Shown: positions 10,262-23,707 of the stretch, in pieces
Numbering within the stretch: position 1 is the stretch's first letter
Layout of the letters: the number at the start of each line of letters is the position of its first letter
Source: Falciphora oryzae
Lineage: Eukaryota; Ascomycota; Sordariomycetes; Magnaporthales; Magnaporthaceae
DNA length: 64,000 nt
NCBI GenBank assembly: GCA_000733355.1
Contig: JNVV01000007.1
Coordinates: forward strand, 990,624-1,054,623
Direction: 5' to 3'
Position numbers and translations under genes: made by a program
The notes under the pieces: model-generated
Told to the model about the DNA's origin: nothing
Databases searched by the model: none
Seen by the model: only the letters and a program-made list of their open reading frames with translations

Positions 10262-13200
10262 CTACGGCCTCCCTCGCTTCCTCTTGAACACGGGCTTCCT
10301 CACAGCCCCCTTGGTGATAAACCTCCTATCCTCTTCGTCGCTGTCCTCCTTCTCACCTCCCCTCTTCTTCTCTAGCTTCTTCTCCTCGGCTCGCCGGCGC
10401 TCGTCGTCACGGGCCTTGTCCTCGGCCATCTTGCTCTCGATCTCCATCTTGCGGTTGAACTCGGTCTCGACCACGCGCCGGTCGCGCGCCGAGTAGCCCT
10501 TCTCCTTGACCGAGTAGAAGACGCCGCCCAGGTCGGCGAGCCACATGGGGTCGACCGACGTCACCGTCGACATGTACTCCTTGGACGTCAGGATCAGCTC
10601 GTGGTACACGACGTAGTCGGGCAGGAACCCGAGCCCGTACAGCGCACTGGTCGGGTGCAGCTGCACCGTCACGCTCGTCCGCAGGTTGATGTACTCGCCG
10701 ATGCCCTTGACCTTGGCCGCCTGGTGGTAGTAGCCCGAGCAGATGCACTTGCGCACCACGTCCCAGTCGGTCCCGCAGCTGACCATCTCCATCTTCTGCG
10801 CCCGCATAATGTCCAGCAGCTGGTCCCGGACCTCCTTGGCCCGCCGCAGCGACTTGGAGTGCAGAAAGTGCCGCGTGCACCACCCGTCCGAGTGCCCGTT
10901 CGCCTTCCACTGCGAGTACACGTGCAGGTACGTCAGGTGGTCCGACTCAGGTACGAAGAACTTCTCCCGCGCTGCGTCCGACTCCTCCTGCCGCTCTTTC
11001 GGCCGGTAGAAGACGTTGGGGACCGACAGCATCGACACAATCGTCACCATCTCCTCCGTGCACCCGTACTCCTCCGCCATTATCAGGAGCTTCGCCAGCG
11101 ACGGGTCCATGGGGAAGAAGTTCATTTTACGTCCCATTTCCGTGAGCTCGCCCAGGTTGTCCAGCGCCCCCAGGGCCCAGAGATCGAAAAGTGACGTGGT
11201 CATGGTGTCCTGCGGTGGCGGATCCATAAAGTGGAAGTCCAGCATATCCTTGACCCCGAGAGATTTGATCAGAAGAATGGTGTTGCTGAGGTTTGTCCGC
11301 TGGATCTCGGGAATCGTCTGTATGTAGAGCTCGTCCTTGAACGCCTTCTCCGTATACAGCCTGAAGGCCTTGCCGGGCCCGGTCCTGCCCGCACGTCCGG
11401 ATCTTTGCGACGCGTTCGCCTGAGATATGGGTGTGATTTGAAGGGTGTCCATGCCCATCTTGGGGTTGTACACTTTGAGCTTCGAGTAGCCGGCGTCGAC
11501 AACGTACATGATACCGTCGACAGTCAGACTTGTCTCAGCGATATTGGTGGCGACGATGCATTTGCGCACGCCTGGTGCCGCCCGATCGAAGATCTTGGCC
11601 TGAAGGTCTGCGGGCATCTGACTATAAATGGGCAGGATGCTAAGCTTCGGTGGATCATTGAGCGCATCAAGCCGCTCCCGGATGAGCTCGCACGTCACCT
11701 CAATGTCCTCCTGTCCTGTCATGAAGACGAGGATATCACCCTGGCCCATCGAGACATGGATAGACAGCACTTGCTGGACTGCTGCGTCGACGTAGTCCTC
11801 AACGGGCGAGCGGTGGAACATGACGTCCACCGGAAACGTCCTCCCCGGAATGATAAATTCAGGGGCGCCGCCAAAGAAGTCGGAAAACCGCTTCGAGTTC
11901 ATCGTGGCCGACGTCACGATAAGCTTTATGTCCCGTCTTCTCTGTAAAATCTTTTTGAAAAGCCCCATCAGCACGTCGGTGTTGAGCGCTCGCTCATGGG
12001 CCTCGTCCATAATCACACACGAGTACCGGTCGAGATCCGGTTCGTTCAAGGACTCTCGCAGCAGGACACCATCAGTCATGTACTTGATCATGGTCTCCTG
12101 GCTAGTGCAATCCTCGAAGCGGATCGCGTAGCCGACGAGACCCCCGAGCTTAACCTCCATTTCCTCGCTGACACGCTTGGCGACGCTCATGGCGGCGACT
12201 CGACGGGGTTGCGTGCAGCCGATCATGCCCAGCTTGCTATAGCCGTCCTCGTACAGAAACTGGGTGAGCTGCGTCGTTTTGCCAGACCCGGTCTCACCGA
12301 CCACGATGATGACCTGGTTGTCGCGTATCACCCGCATCAGGTCCTCGCGGACGGCGAAGGCCGGGAGGAACTGTCGCTGCTCCCTAAGCGACTTGCTCTG
12401 GCTGAAGTTGCTCGCGCCGTCGTTCTTCTTCATGTGCTCGCTGAACTTGTTGGAGTTTTGTGCCTTGGCATCGCCGTCGGCCGCCTCCTCAGGCACAGGA
12501 AGGGCACTGTCGCCATCCTCCTCGGCCCGAACGCCCATTAGGTTACCCAGGGCGGTGCCAGCAAGCTTGGTGGCCTCCTGTGCCTGCTTCTGGCGCTCCC
12601 GCTGTTGCCTCCTCTCCTTGACGACCTTGCTCCCCTTACGACTGAAGACGGCCATGTCGCTCTGGTTGTCCCTGACGGCTGGCACAGGCTCAAGCTGCTT
12701 GGTGAAGACAGTGCGGCCATCCAGAAAAGGCGGGCGCAGATCGTGCACGAGAAGATGAATGCGGGTGGCCTCCTCGTCGTCGTCAAAGTCGGCACCCAAG
12801 TCCCGTCTTTGGGCGACACCCGACGTGAGCATTCGGTTCGTCTCCCAGGCGTCGATGTCCTTCTGCTTCTGGAGGGCGCGGACGCTCATGCGGTCGAAGC
12901 GGCCCGCCTTCTTCTCGACCTGCTCTTGCTCCGCGGCCGCGCTGTCGGCGTAGGCCGCGAACGGGTTGTGGTAGTCGTCTCCAAAGGTGTGTCCGTCCTC
13001 GTCGCCGGCGTACCAATCGCGGTCAAGCGCATTGGCATCTTCTTCGGGGAGATCGGGGGCTGGCGACGCGCCACCTCGGCCGCGAGGCGTCGACGCGCCG
13101 GAGCCCGCGCCGGAGCCATCGCCACGGCCACGCCGATTGAACTGCAGACGGTGCTGTGGTCGGTTGAAAGGCTTGACGCCCCTGCTATCGCCTTCGCGAG

Positions 13201-13288
13201 CCGGCAAGGGGGAGCTGTATCGGTCGTCGGAGCGTAAAGGGTTTAAATCTACGCGTCGCCTCTTCGGGTTCGCATCTCTGTCAGACAT
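10262..13288 (-). CDS. PRP16: DEAH-box pre-mRNA splicing helicase PRP16 (DHX38)
   Basis: 1008 aa, uninterrupted ORF from an ATG at 13288. PRP16 is the spliceosomal ATPase that remodels the spliceosome between the two catalytic steps. The Arg/Gly-rich N-terminus leads into a PRP16/DHX38-specific segment containing [11 protein letters not shown] (about 148-158), LRPPFLDG (184-191) and a basic block ending at LGNLMGV. Helicase motifs: GETGSGKT at 331-338, DEAH at 428-431, SAT at 460-462, and QRSGRAGR near 640. The winged-helix/ratchet and OB-fold regions follow, then a basic C-terminus. The N-terminal signature separates it from PRP2, PRP22 and PRP43. It is divergent with PWP1 across a 381-bp spacer, suggesting a shared promoter region. 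Confidence 0.95.
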   Translation of the reverse strand: MSDRDANPKRRRVDLNPLRSDDRYSSPLPAREGDSRGVKPFNRPQHRLQFNRRGRGDGSGAGSGASTPRGRGGASPAPDLPEEDANALDRDWYAGDEDGHTFGDDYHNPFAAYADSAAAEQEQVEKKAGRFDRMSVRALQKQKDIDAWETNRMLTSGVAQRRDLGADFDDDEEATRIHLLVHDLRPPFLDGRTVFTKQLEPVPAVRDNQSDMAVFSRKGSKVVKERRQQRERQKQAQEATKLAGTALGNLMGVRAEEDGDSALPVPEEAADGDAKAQNSNKFSEHMKKNDGASNFSQSKSLREQRQFLPAFAVREDLMRVIRDNQVIIVVGETGSGKTTQLTQFLYEDGYSKLGMIGCTQPRRVAAMSVAKRVSEEMEVKLGGLVGYAIRFEDCTSQETMIKYMTDGVLLRESLNEPDLDRYSCVIMDEAHERALNTDVLMGLFKKILQRRRDIKLIVTSATMNSKRFSDFFGGAPEFIIPGRTFPVDVMFHRSPVEDYVDAAVQQVLSIHVSMGQGDILVFMTGQEDIEVTCELIRERLDALNDPPKLSILPIYSQMPADLQAKIFDRAAPGVRKCIVATNIAETSLTVDGIMYVVDAGYSKLKVYNPKMGMDTLQITPISQANASQRSGRAGRTGPGKAFRLYTEKAFKDELYIQTIPEIQRTNLSNTILLIKSLGVKDMLDFHFMDPPPQDTMTTSLFDLWALGALDNLGELTEMGRKMNFFPMDPSLAKLLIMAEEYGCTEEMVTIVSMLSVPNVFYRPKERQEESDAAREKFFVPESDHLTYLHVYSQWKANGHSDGWCTRHFLHSKSLRRAKEVRDQLLDIMRAQKMEMVSCGTDWDVVRKCICSGYYHQAAKVKGIGEYINLRTSVTVQLHPTSALYGLGFLPDYVVYHELILTSKEYMSTVTSVDPMWLADLGGVFYSVKEKGYSARDRRVVETEFNRKMEIESKMAEDKARDDERRRAEEKKLEKKRGGEKEDSDEEDRRFITKGAVRKPVFKRKRGRP

Positions 13289-13669
13289 GGCTGCGTCGGC
13301 GAGCAGTTATTGAGCAATCAGAGTGCCTGGCGGTGCCTGTCAGTATCTGATGAGTCCGTATTCACAAACGCAAGAGTGGTCGACCGCTGGATTTGCCAAG
13401 CCCGCGGAAAAGCATCAAGCCAGATGGAACGGACAGCCCGAGCGCAGACGGGACGCGTTGGTGGACCCCTGACCCGACCTGCCGGAGCCTGGGCCGCCCG
13501 GCAAGCTAAAATATTGTTTGATAAGATAAGCCCCGCGATGACAGGCATCCCCACTAAATTTTGCGCCCGCGCTGGAGAGAAAAAAAAAAGTTGGAGGAAA
13601 TTTTGTTGCGCACAGCCTACCTGCGACTTCTTATATGCGCATGCAGAGATCATTTTCCCTAATGCAAAG
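13289..13669. promoter_or_regulatory. Putative bidirectional promoter, PRP16/PWP1
   Basis: The 381 bp between the start codons of two divergently transcribed genes must hold both 5' leaders and core promoters. I see no specific factor site I would defend. The assignment rests on geometry alone. Confidence 0.5.
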
Positions 13670-15465
13670 ATGTCTTCTATGATCACCACTACGGCCTGGG
13701 TGCCGCGGGGATTCGCCGCCCCCTTCCCTAAAAAGTACGACTTTGACGAGGAGGAGTTCGAGCGGATAGCGACTCTGGCGAAGCTGCAACTAGACGACGC
13801 AAAGGAGGACCTCGAGGATGCTCAGGGCAAGGAGAATGGCGAGGACGAGGATGACGAGGAGCAGCCCGAGGGCAGCGAAGACCAATCCAAAGCCAAGTCA
13901 AAAAAGAGCACAAAGGATTCAAGCGAAGCCAAAGAGCCCAAGGTCGAGTGTGTACCCCTGTTCTGCTTTCCCTACATTGACCCGTCCTTGCTACAATGAC
14001 CAAGCGCAAGCTGACATAGTGTCGCAGGATCGACATAAACGATGATGACCTCAAGGAGTATGATTTGGAGCACTACGACGACGACGACGATCCCAACGGG
14101 GCGGAGGGCCAGGGCATGGGCATTTTTGGAAACATCAAGTCGCTAGCATACTACGAAAACAACGAGGACGACCCTTACATCACCCTCAAGCACGGCGAGA
14201 AGGCCGATGAGGATGAAGAGGACAGGGAAGACCTTCAAATCCTGGCTACGGACAACCTTCTACTCGCGGCCAAGGTTGAGGACGAGCTGGCGCACCTTGA
14301 GGTCTACGTTTACGAAGACGCTGCCGACAACCTGTACGTCCACCACGACATCATGCTGCCGGCGATACCGCTCTGCGTGGAGTGGCTGGACATTCCGGTC
14401 GAGAAGCAGGACGTTGAAAAGGACTCGGCGGCAAACTTTGTGGCCATCGGCACCATGGACCCGGACATCGAGATCTGGGACCTGGACACGATCGACCGCA
14501 TGTACCCCAACGCGATCCTGGGCCAGGGCGGGGACAGCGAGGAGGCAAAACGGAAGAAGAAGAAAAAGAAGAAGTCCAAGAAGGCCAACGACGAGCACCA
14601 CGTGGACGCGGTGTTGGCCCTGGCCGCCAACCGCAAGCACCGGAACCTGCTGGCGTCGGCGTCGGCGGACAAGACGGTCAAGCTGTGGAACCTGCACACG
14701 ACCAAGTGCGCACAGTCGTACACCTACCACACGGACAAGGTCTGCTCGCTGGCTTGGCACCCGGCCGAGGCGACGGTGCTGCTGAGCGGCAGCTACGACC
14801 ACACCGTCGTGGCCGGCGACATGCGCGCGCCGAACGCCAAGGCGCCGCGGTGGGGGGTCGAGAGCGACGTCGAGACGGTCAAGTGGGACCCCCACGACCC
14901 CAACTACTTCTTCGTGTCGACCGAGAACGGCGTGGTGCACTACCACGACGCCCGGAACGCGCCCGCGGACCCGACGGCCACCAAGGCCGTGTGGACGCTG
15001 CAGGCGCACGACGAGTCCATCTCGTCATTCGACATCAACCACGTCATCCCGGGCTTCATGGCCACGGGCTCGACGGACAAGACGGTCAAGCTGTGGAACA
15101 TCCAGGCGTCCGGCCCGTCCATGGTGGTCTCGCGCAACCTGGACGTCGGCAAGGTCTTTTCGACCTCGTTCGCTCCAGACCCCGAGGTCGCCTTCCGGCT
15201 AGCGGTGGCGGGCAGTAAGGGCACGGCGACGGTGTGGGACACGAGTACCAACGCCGCCATCCGCCGCGCGTTCGCCACCAGGCTCCCCGCGGGCGCCACG
15301 GCGGGCGAGGAGGTCGAGGAGAGGGTGATTGGTGTCAACAACGCCGGCAGCGACGAGGAGGAGAGCAGCGACGGGGAGGATGATGACGATGACGACGACG
15401 ATGATGAGAGTGGCTCGGGTGGCGACGATGGCAACGACAGCGATGAGTCCATGAACGACGCATGA
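13670..15465 (+). CDS. PWP1: PWP1-type WD40 ribosome-biogenesis protein
   Basis: Two exons, 13670-13947 and 14028-15465, encode 571 aa, close to the yeast protein. The 80-nt intron begins GTGTGT, ends GCAG and joins in phase 2 to give VEIDINDDD. The N-terminus holds WVPRGFA and a long acidic stretch. A Lys-rich block at about residues 266-278 is a likely nuclear/nucleolar signal. WD repeats run from about 285 to 500, with DKTVKLWN appearing twice. The C-terminus is an Asp/Glu/Ser tail. PWP1 is a nucleolar WD-repeat protein of large-subunit rRNA processing. The start is the first ATG of the frame that gives the conserved N-terminus. It is head-to-head with PRP16. Confidence 0.95.
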
Positions 15466-18400
15466 GACGGCAGGGCTCGGAAGCTTGTTTTATTTGGAGA
15501 TACGACGCATGTCTTGACTGTGGCGGTGGAGATCTAACCGATCTACTTTGGCAGCGTTTCAATGGCTACGGACTCACGCAGTGAGCTGGGCGAGCTGTTT
15601 GGATGACCCTGGACCTAGCTAATCCCAGAATCTTGATCCTCTCCCGTCTCGTCGCATCAATATGCCGCGAAAAGCAACAATCATTGACTAGCGCCTCCTT
15701 GGCGATCTACCGGAATGAAGCTTCTGGGGACGGCGTGGGTGCCACGGTGCCAGCCCAGACTGCTACGGTGGTGAGCCGCGCCAGAGGGCTGGACTTTGAG
15801 GCCGTCTGGCGTCCAAAATGGCGACTAGACACGTAATAGTCACTAGCTAGGGTGTATCCAAAACTCCGCTGCCTCGACCGTTTCGGACAACAGGTCCGGC
15901 TCGATCGATGACAGTCCGTGATATCAGAACATCGTAAACAGCTGTAGGTACGGGAACAGAACCCAGCGAGGAAAGCAAGTTTTGTGAAGCCGAATATGAC
16001 GTACTGCGTAACCATCAACACAAGCTCATGCTCCCTCAAGGATGACACCGGGGTCGAGAGCGGGATCCCGTGCCCGTCCAAGGATGGCACGGGGATGAGA
16101 GTGCACCCCGTGGGCAGGTGGCGAAGTGGTATCCCGAAAACATTGCCCAAACAGCGCATCTTGCTCCTGCGTGGTCTTGACTGGAATAGAAACGTGATTT
16201 AGTCATGCCATCCGAATCAACCTGAAGGCGGCACGGGCGCAAAAAGTTGGCGGTGGTGGTGGAGGAGAGCAGCACAGGTGACCGATCGATTGATCCTCCC
16301 TCCCACTTCGGTGACCTTTGCTGTGCCCTTTCGGCGCACACACTCACTCACTCAATTCGGTGCCCCTTCAGTGCGCCGGCCGCGCCGTCTTGACACATCT
16401 TGTAATTTACCTCGTCTGGCCGCTCAGGCGAAATCACACGTCGCTCCATCACTGTGAAATCTGGATTTGCGGGCCCTGCGAGTGTACCTATGTAAAAACG
16501 ACCCAAATCAAATCGCACCCGAGTTGCGTCGGTATCCGGTTCAAGGGAAAGCGAAAACGTCAATTGCAAGGGCCCTCGACCCTCTCCAACTGCCACATCG
16601 GGGATTTCAGCTATGGAGAAAAAAAAAAGAAGGTCAAAGAGGCTCAGAACCAAGCACTTTTTTTTTTTTTTTCTCGCCCACAGTTGCCACGGTGCAGCCA
16701 TGCTCGCGGCGCCGGTGGAGTCGGGCCTGGGCATTGTGTCTGTTTTTATCTTCTGTGCATGAACCATCTGGACCGGGGGGTCATCTGCGCTGTGGGCTAC
16801 AAACCCGGGGCCGACCCGCAGGCATGGGCGCCTGGCCGGGCCGGGAATGGGGGGCGGCAGTGCTGTACGCAACTGCTGTGTGTGCTGCGCTGCGTGTACT
16901 GCGCCGAGCTGCGTGCCGGCGGGTTCCTGTCGATGATGCTTGTGGGCGATCAAGAATGCTTCGAAGGAGAGAAAGCAAAGAGGCCACCGCCCTTTCGCAT
17001 CATACACGCTTCTTTTTGCCGCATTAGGTTTTGGGGGCCGCCGGTCAGTGCGCGGTAGGCAGCTGTCTTCCGCCCAGACTCCCGTCGTCCCATCTACGGC
17101 TTCGCGGCTCCTTCGTGCATACAGCCAGCCGCACATACATACATATCATAATATCATCCTATCGGCGGGTGATATAACTGCTGCACATCTATTCTATGGT
17201 ACTTTCGCGGAGCCCCTTTTCTCCTCGCTCCAATCGCACGCGCGGAACGGCGCGTCGGTGTGAAAGCGCGCGACGGAGAGAAAAGAACAGCGGCTCTGCG
17301 CCTCTCTGCCAATGCTCGGTGTAGCCCCAGGTGTGCGCCCTGATTCGCCCAGCTCGGCTTTCTCAGCACCGCAAAGGGCAGGCAAGGAACCAAAAATCAG
17401 ACAAGGGTGGCCTGACTTGAAACGAGCCTATCCGACCCTGTCACCCCCAAAGCCGCCAGGGAACAGTTGCCCAATAGGATTGCCCATCATTGGTTCCTGC
17501 GTTTCAAAAACCGCGGGGGGTCAGAAAGGGCCGCGCACGATGCAGGGAGACCAACCACAAAACAGGTGGTTGTGGTCGGTGATGGGAGCTGAAGGCGGGA
17601 AGGACGCCACGTCCCGGCGATGATGGTGGTGTCAGGGGAGGGCGAGACAGGCCACAGCCGCGCCCCCCTATTTCCTCAAACAGCCTGTCTCTCCTCGAGG
17701 CTTTTCAGGCGGGCGCACAGGCGGCGGCGGACGCAAGAGACAGAGTGTCTGTCGGGTCGCCGGGGCATGCAGCTTTGATTGACTTTATGTGACCATGCTG
17801 GCCGTCCATACAGGGCGTGCTATTGCCGTCGCCTATTTTGGACCCATCAAAAGTGCCACGACAGGTTTGGCCACCTCGCGCAACCACTGCACGCACACAC
17901 CTTGCATGCATGCATGCACGCATTGGAACAGCGGCGGCTTTCTTGCCTAGCTTGAGTGGCTTAGGCGGCCCTGTACCTTGCGTTAGCCCTCGACTCGTGG
18001 GGCGCCATGGAGGGACCCGACGATTCAGTCGGGCGACCAGTGCGGCCCCTGCCTGTCTGGAGCTCGCACTGCAGATAAACGATCATTCTCCACGCTCGTG
18101 GCTGCTTTGAGTTAATTAAATCTGGGCTCGACACTGGCCAGAATCCACAATTTGTTGCCTGCCCTGCCCTGTCCTGGACCTTGGTGGCCCGCAACCATGT
18201 GCCATTGCACGCATGGCCTGTCGCTTTCGGCTGCCTTGCGAGCAAAGCGACCGAGTTCAATGCGGCCAAGCGATTTGGTTCCCGCGCGACGGCACGCGGC
18301 AAAAAAAAAGGAGTGATGGAGGGAGGGGCGGGACGTGACTGAAAATGGAACAGGATGTCGAGAACCAGAGGACGAGAAGAAAAAGAAGGAAAAACCTCAA

Positions 18401-20108
18401 GGAGAAAAAAAAAGAAAAAGATTGGACCTGGGCTGCCAATTGCCGTTGGGCTGGCTAGGTTCTAGGTTCGCGCGTGCTCGGCGAACCAATCCAGCACCAA
18501 GATCGTCGACCGGAACCCACGGCCCCAGCTCGATTGCAACCTCAGTCGGCTGGCCAGGCGACAGGGGCCGGGGTGAAAAAACCAATTTTTGCCGAGAGCC
18601 CACCCCTTTGTCCTTTATTAGCCAGGCGTGACCAGCTTCCCACCTGCAGTGGCAGGTCCCCTGTACCTTCATAGCCACTGTCGCCACTGCGGAGATTTTG
18701 GTACCCTGGACCTCGGAAGAACGTGCACGGCAGTCGTTTCCTCACACGACCGCGCACCCTGGCCTTCCGTTATTATTGTGCCGCCCCGCAAGGACCTACC
18801 TTGGGGCCCTCCCCTCGTGCTCTCAAGCATCTGGCTTCCTTTGATATTTCCCGCGTCCTCCGTTTCCTTTACTTCCCGTCCATCACCAGCGTCAACCGAT
18901 TCCTGCTTCGGTTTGGCAACCTCTCCTTTTGGATTGCGAGATTCACTTCTTCACAGCTCCTTTGCGGAATCTTTTCTTTTTCCCTTTCTTCCTCTTTTCG
19001 TCTGTATCAGACTTCTCTTCTTCAACGCTCCTCCTAGCGCTGGACTAAGCCACTTACACAACGATTTTTTGTTTGTTGTTGTTGTTGTTCGCCGAAAACG
19101 GAACCTTTTCGCAACGCAAACCTGCTCGCTTTGATCGCCCTCGCCCGACTGTCAGGTTCGATCTCGACTCGCACGCAGTTCCTTTCCTCGCCCACGATTC
19201 AGCTTTCGCCGGGCCTCGAGCGTTCCCTGTCCCAGAGCGATTTACGCATCGAGATCAGCTCGTTTCCAGAAGCGTTTCCATCGTGCGTCTGGGCACTCGA
19301 CGACAGCAACTCGATCACCGCCTCGACGTCCGGATTTGGCTTGGCCTTTCTGAAAGCGTGGACTGCTTGTTCAGGACGAAGCAACTCGAGGGAACCCTGT
19401 GAGCAGCAAACCCGGCTGTCCCTGCAGCACAAAGGACTGGAATCCACGTGTGGCATTATCATCAGCAAGCTTCGCCTCTGCCGAATCAAGGGACCCTTCT
19501 TTTCACCCCGTCGCTGGTGACGCCTTTAACCTCTCGCCTGGCCGCCCTCTTCTTGGACTGCCGGCTCACCTTCTCAAGCGCACCGTCACTGCCTTTGTTC
19601 TCTTTCAATATTTCGACCCAAGTTTGTCGCCACTGTGCGCATACCCTCCCTTTGCCAAACTCCACCTATCGTCTTGGTGGCTTCTGGATCTTGGTTTCAG
19701 ACGCGGCCGCACATCTTGAGTCTTGTGTTTTGGCTGCGCACACAAAGCAACGGATCGGCCTTCCCGACCAGCAAGCAAGCGCCCTTTGACATCACGCACA
19801 GGGACAAGGCAACTGTGCGGCCGTCACCTCGCTGCAGTTGCACCGAATCGCGCAATCAGACGTACACAAGCCGGGAACCTGCACCTTGCATATGGCCTGC
19901 ATCCTGCATTTCTACGTTTGATCTTTTCTTCCCACACTTCTCTGCCTTTCTTTTGAAGGAAGAAGCAGCAAACAAATAGGCGGGCTATTCACCATCAGCA
20001 ACAGCTTCCATCGTCAACCAAAACATCTCCCTACCACCACCAACGAATATTCTCTAGGCCTCGCTGTGTTCCAGCTGGCCTTCTCTTTCAACCTAACAAC
20101 CAGCCACC
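15466..20108. other. 4.6-kb intergenic region / long 5' leader
   Basis: I see no supported gene. Open frames in 15.6-18.6 kb overlap on both strands and look random. From about 18.76 kb to 20.1 kb the plus strand is strongly pyrimidine-rich, with many short uORFs. That is typical of a fungal promoter and long 5' leader, here for the gene starting at 20109. Homopolymer runs occur near 16620 (A) and 16660 (T), and a short TGCA tandem near 17905. Confidence 0.5.
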
Positions 20109-21023
20109 ATGTCTATCACTCGTGCCTTTACGAGCCGTCGGGTGAAGCAGAGCCTTGACCTGCGCGATGCGGCCGAGGGTGTCGTCTCGAGGAGCAACAC
20201 CCATAAGAGCTCGCCCTCGCTGAGCTCCATCAGGAACAAGATCTCTGCCCCGGTCCAGCTGATATCGACGACAAACATGCTCTCGTACAACGCTCCTGAC
20301 ATCCGCCCCAAGATCAACTCCTCTACCTCGACAACTTCGTCCAAGTCGGATGACGACTCGGACAGCGCACGCAGCCTCGGATCGCCTGCGAGCACCCCTC
20401 CCACCAGCCCGGACACGCCCTTCATGAGCAAGAGGTCTTCGTCGCCCGAGCCCAACCATCTCTCGTGCTACTTTACTCCTCCTGGCCAAGCCGCGAATGC
20501 GCCCGCCCCGACTCAGGCGCCCGTCATCCCCACGAGGGCTCCATCCCACACCAAGAAGACCTACGACGTCTTGACTCGTCACAGGTCAGCCTCGCGCCTG
20601 TCGGAGCAGTCGAGCCGGACCGTCTCCACCAAGGCTAGCTTCTCCTTCTCCAGGTCCTCGTCCACCTCGACCAACACGACCACGGCTTCGCGATCAGCCA
20701 GCTTCAGCAACTCCAAGGCATCACTCCCTCCCATCACCCAGGCGCCTCTGCCTGCGCCGCCATCGCCACCGCGGGCGCACAGGAAGGAGCCGTCGGTTGT
20801 CTCGCCTACCCACCCCTTCGGAAACGAGCTGGCCAAGGTGACGGAGCTCGCCGAGGAGTTTGGTGGCAAAGGCGTGTCGACCCAGCTCCTGCGCCAAGAG
20901 GAGACGGAGCTTCTCAACAATGGCTACAAGAAGTTCAGCCCCGATTCCTACTTGAACGACGTCCAGGGCCTCTACACCAACTTCTTCGCCGAGGAGAAGG
21001 TGGTCAGGCCACTATGGATCTAA
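20109..21023 (+). CDS. Conserved fungal Ser/Thr/Pro-rich protein, function unknown
   Basis: 304-aa intron-free ORF. The ATG lies in a near-ideal fungal start context (GCCACC before ATG). No transmembrane helix or signal peptide. The first ~30 residues are compact and basic (MSITRAFTSRRVKQSLDL). Residues about 60-215 are low-complexity Ser/Thr/Pro, with many potential phosphorylation sites. The last ~65 residues are ordered: helix-prone LAKVTELAEEF, then LLRQEETELL, FSPDSYLNDVQGLY, and the terminal WI. Ordered ends around a disordered centre suggest a regulatory or adaptor protein, but I do not recognise the family. A pyrimidine-rich leader of more than 1 kb precedes it and hints at strong or translationally regulated expression (inference). 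Confidence 0.85.
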   Translation: MSITRAFTSRRVKQSLDLRDAAEGVVSRSNTHKSSPSLSSIRNKISAPVQLISTTNMLSYNAPDIRPKINSSTSTTSSKSDDDSDSARSLGSPASTPPTSPDTPFMSKRSSSPEPNHLSCYFTPPGQAANAPAPTQAPVIPTRAPSHTKKTYDVLTRHRSASRLSEQSSRTVSTKASFSFSRSSSTSTNTTTASRSASFSNSKASLPPITQAPLPAPPSPPRAHRKEPSVVSPTHPFGNELAKVTELAEEFGGKGVSTQLLRQEETELLNNGYKKFSPDSYLNDVQGLYTNFFAEEKVVRPLWI

Positions 21024-23707
21024 CCGACCTTGAAACCGTCGGCCGTCGACCCCGGTACAGACACAACGCTCGTTGTACATATGGTTTCCTTGGGCTTCAC
21101 TAAAAATCGGGCTTGGACTCTCTTCCTTGCTGCCTGCTGATGGCGAGACCTATACCCCCTCTCGTCACAGTTGTCACCATGGAAGAGTGGCGTTTGCTTT
21201 TACGGATGCGATGGATGGGTTCATTGGGCTGGGTCACGGAGGATGGCGTTGTTTTTTCTTTTCCCACGTTCTCTTTTCCACTTGTCTTTCCTTTTTTTTT
21301 CTCCTTTTTTTCACACCTTTTTTGATATTCCCCGTGCCTCGGAACCGGCAGCATTTGCTTTTCTATTCTTCTTCACGACTATCTTTACATATTTTTTAGC
21401 TTCTTCTGGCCCTATGTGGCACTTTTTTGATATGCAGATATCACCCTTTTCGGGATTTCCATAGGTACTTGTGTACACGCAAAACCAATTTCATTTTTTC
21501 TCATTACACGATCCGATGCTTTGCTTGACCCTTTTTTTTCCTTCTTTTTCTTTGGAGTGTTTGCGAACAGGAACAACCTGGTTTGTGGTGATGGGGAATT
21601 GAGATGAGGATATGCACATGCACATGGGAAACGCTGGCTGCATCTGCAGCTTCACAAGACGAGTCAGGGTCTGTTTGCTTTCTTGGAAATGTCACGGCGG
21701 GATTACCGGTGTCAAGTTGTTGTCTCGCGGAGGCCTGTCTTCAAACGAGTTGGGCGCTCTCTTTGCTGCAGGCACGGGAAGGAATTGACGGTTTTGATCT
21801 CTTTGATGTGATGTGATGTGATCTGTACCTCTGCGTCCTGTCTCGAGCGATCAATCAAGCGTAAACGGCTTGGCGAAAATGCCTGGATGGGCTCTCGGGT
21901 CTGTGTGTGGGCTTGGCTGGGTGGGTGTTGGTCTTGAGGAGGAGGGGGGCAAACTGGGGTCATGGAACACTTCCATGCCTTGTTCTTCCTTTACCTGGAA
22001 CAACCTAGAACGCAAGCGCAGGCAGGGTCCCTGCCTAGAGCAGGCCCTCTCACAGGGAAACGAAAAAGGAATGTGCTTTTGGGAAGAAGCAAAGGGATTG
22101 TCCCATCCCAAGGTTGAAGGGGGGGCCGGGCCTTGGGAGTGTGGGAGCGTTGGCTTGTTGGCCCGGCAGGGATGGCAGAGATCGACGCCGCTAACAGCCG
22201 GCCGGCTCTAGTCGATCAAACGTACCCCGACGAACCCGCCAGCCTAGGGCTAAACCACACGTCCATGGAACCCCGTAAACCCTGATCGGGGTATCTCACC
22301 ATGCTCGATTCTTGGGGGAGGCGGGCCACGGACTTTGGGGTCTCGGGGGTGGGTTTGTTGTTGTTTGCTTTTGTTGCTGGGGGGGCCCTTCTCGATACCA
22401 GACCCTATCTCGGAAGGCCCTTCACCTTGCAACATCGGCTAATTCGGTTTGACAATGCATCGGCTACTAGACCTACCTGGCTACCGGGTCGGCACTGCGT
22501 GCCCGGGCCTATTCTTTCTCCGCCTGCGCGCCTTTTGCTGTCGCTACATGTTTTGTTTTGTCCCGCAACCTGACTGACCTGCGGCTGCTGTTTCTCGCCC
22601 TTCTGTAACTTGACGTGTACATCTTTTGCGTCGCTGTCTGTGCTTGGGTGGCCTACCTACCTTTCATTCATGCGGCCGAAGCAATCAACGACGAAATGAA
22701 AATGCTGGTGTTGGCTTCATTACCATACACACCTACTCGGCGTCCGACCGTGTTTCGCACCTTCACTTACGACCTAATATGGACGGGGACCATCGACGTC
22801 ATAGCTCAAAGGCTCTCGACGAGTTGGAGGACACGGTAACCCTCGGCAAAAGTAAAAAAAAAAAAAAAAAAAAAATATCGAGTGAGTCGTGTGTAAAACT
22901 TCCATGCATATAGTTCTGAGGGGAGAGACGCATGAGAAAAAAATAAGCTTGTTGCGTCGTTGAACCCAATAGATGGGTTGGTTTCCCCCTCCCCATCAGC
23001 CCACCAGCCATCCTGCCACCTTACACCGTTTTTTTTTTTTTCTTTTCTTCCTGAGAGGCCCGAACGCGAGAGCGGAGACGGAGGGACGGACGGGCGCGGG
23101 GAGCTGAGGCCGAGGCCGTACCGGGAGCACCCATAGTTACCACCAGCTCACCGATCAAAAAAAGGCAAACGTGCAATCCGACCTTTGCGGCGGACAGACA
23201 AGCGCACCTACGCAGTAGCGGCGAGGCTTGACTCCTGGGTTTTGTGCTTCATACCATCTCTCCCGAGCAGTTGACGCCGTCCGTAATCGGCCTGGTTTCC
23301 CAGGTTTTCGACCTCCGCGGCCGAACCTTGGGAAGACCCAGCTTGACATTCCCTATTCCTCTTCTGGCCTCTCTTCCGTTATGTTGTCCGTTATGCACAA
23401 GCCCCGCGCACACAAGTCCGGGTTCTCTAGGCCCGCCCGCCCTGCTCCTGGAACCGGGCCGCCTCAGCCACTGCAGCGGGTCGTCGAGGAGAAACTACCG
23501 GGGAGCCAGACCAAATCATGCCGCCCCCCGTGGGCTCCTCCTCACACGGATCCCTCCCCTCCATATCAATGCGGGTTCCGGTACCACGCGCCCGGTTAAG
23601 GAAAGCGAAACCGGCAAGAGGCCGGGCTCCATCGCTATCCGCGACGGGATAAAACAGAAAACAGACCCGGCCCACAAACTCCCCAAGACCCAGCAAACAA
23701 CAACAGC
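21024..23707. other. 2.7-kb intergenic region
   Basis: Convergent spacer between the plus-strand gene ending at 21023 and UTP23, which ends at 23708 on the minus strand. It must contain both 3' UTRs. T-rich tracts occur at 21285-21330 and 21530-21560, an A(22) run at 22854-22875, and a T run near 23028. I see no convincing gene. Confidence 0.5.

Noticed and set aside
10601..11194. Plus-strand open frame opposite PRP16
   Set aside because: Antisense shadow; His/Val/Arg-rich nonsense and no start context.
16348..17136. 262-aa minus-strand open frame
   Set aside because: Crosses a homopolymer tract, overlaps several other open frames and has no recognisable sequence.
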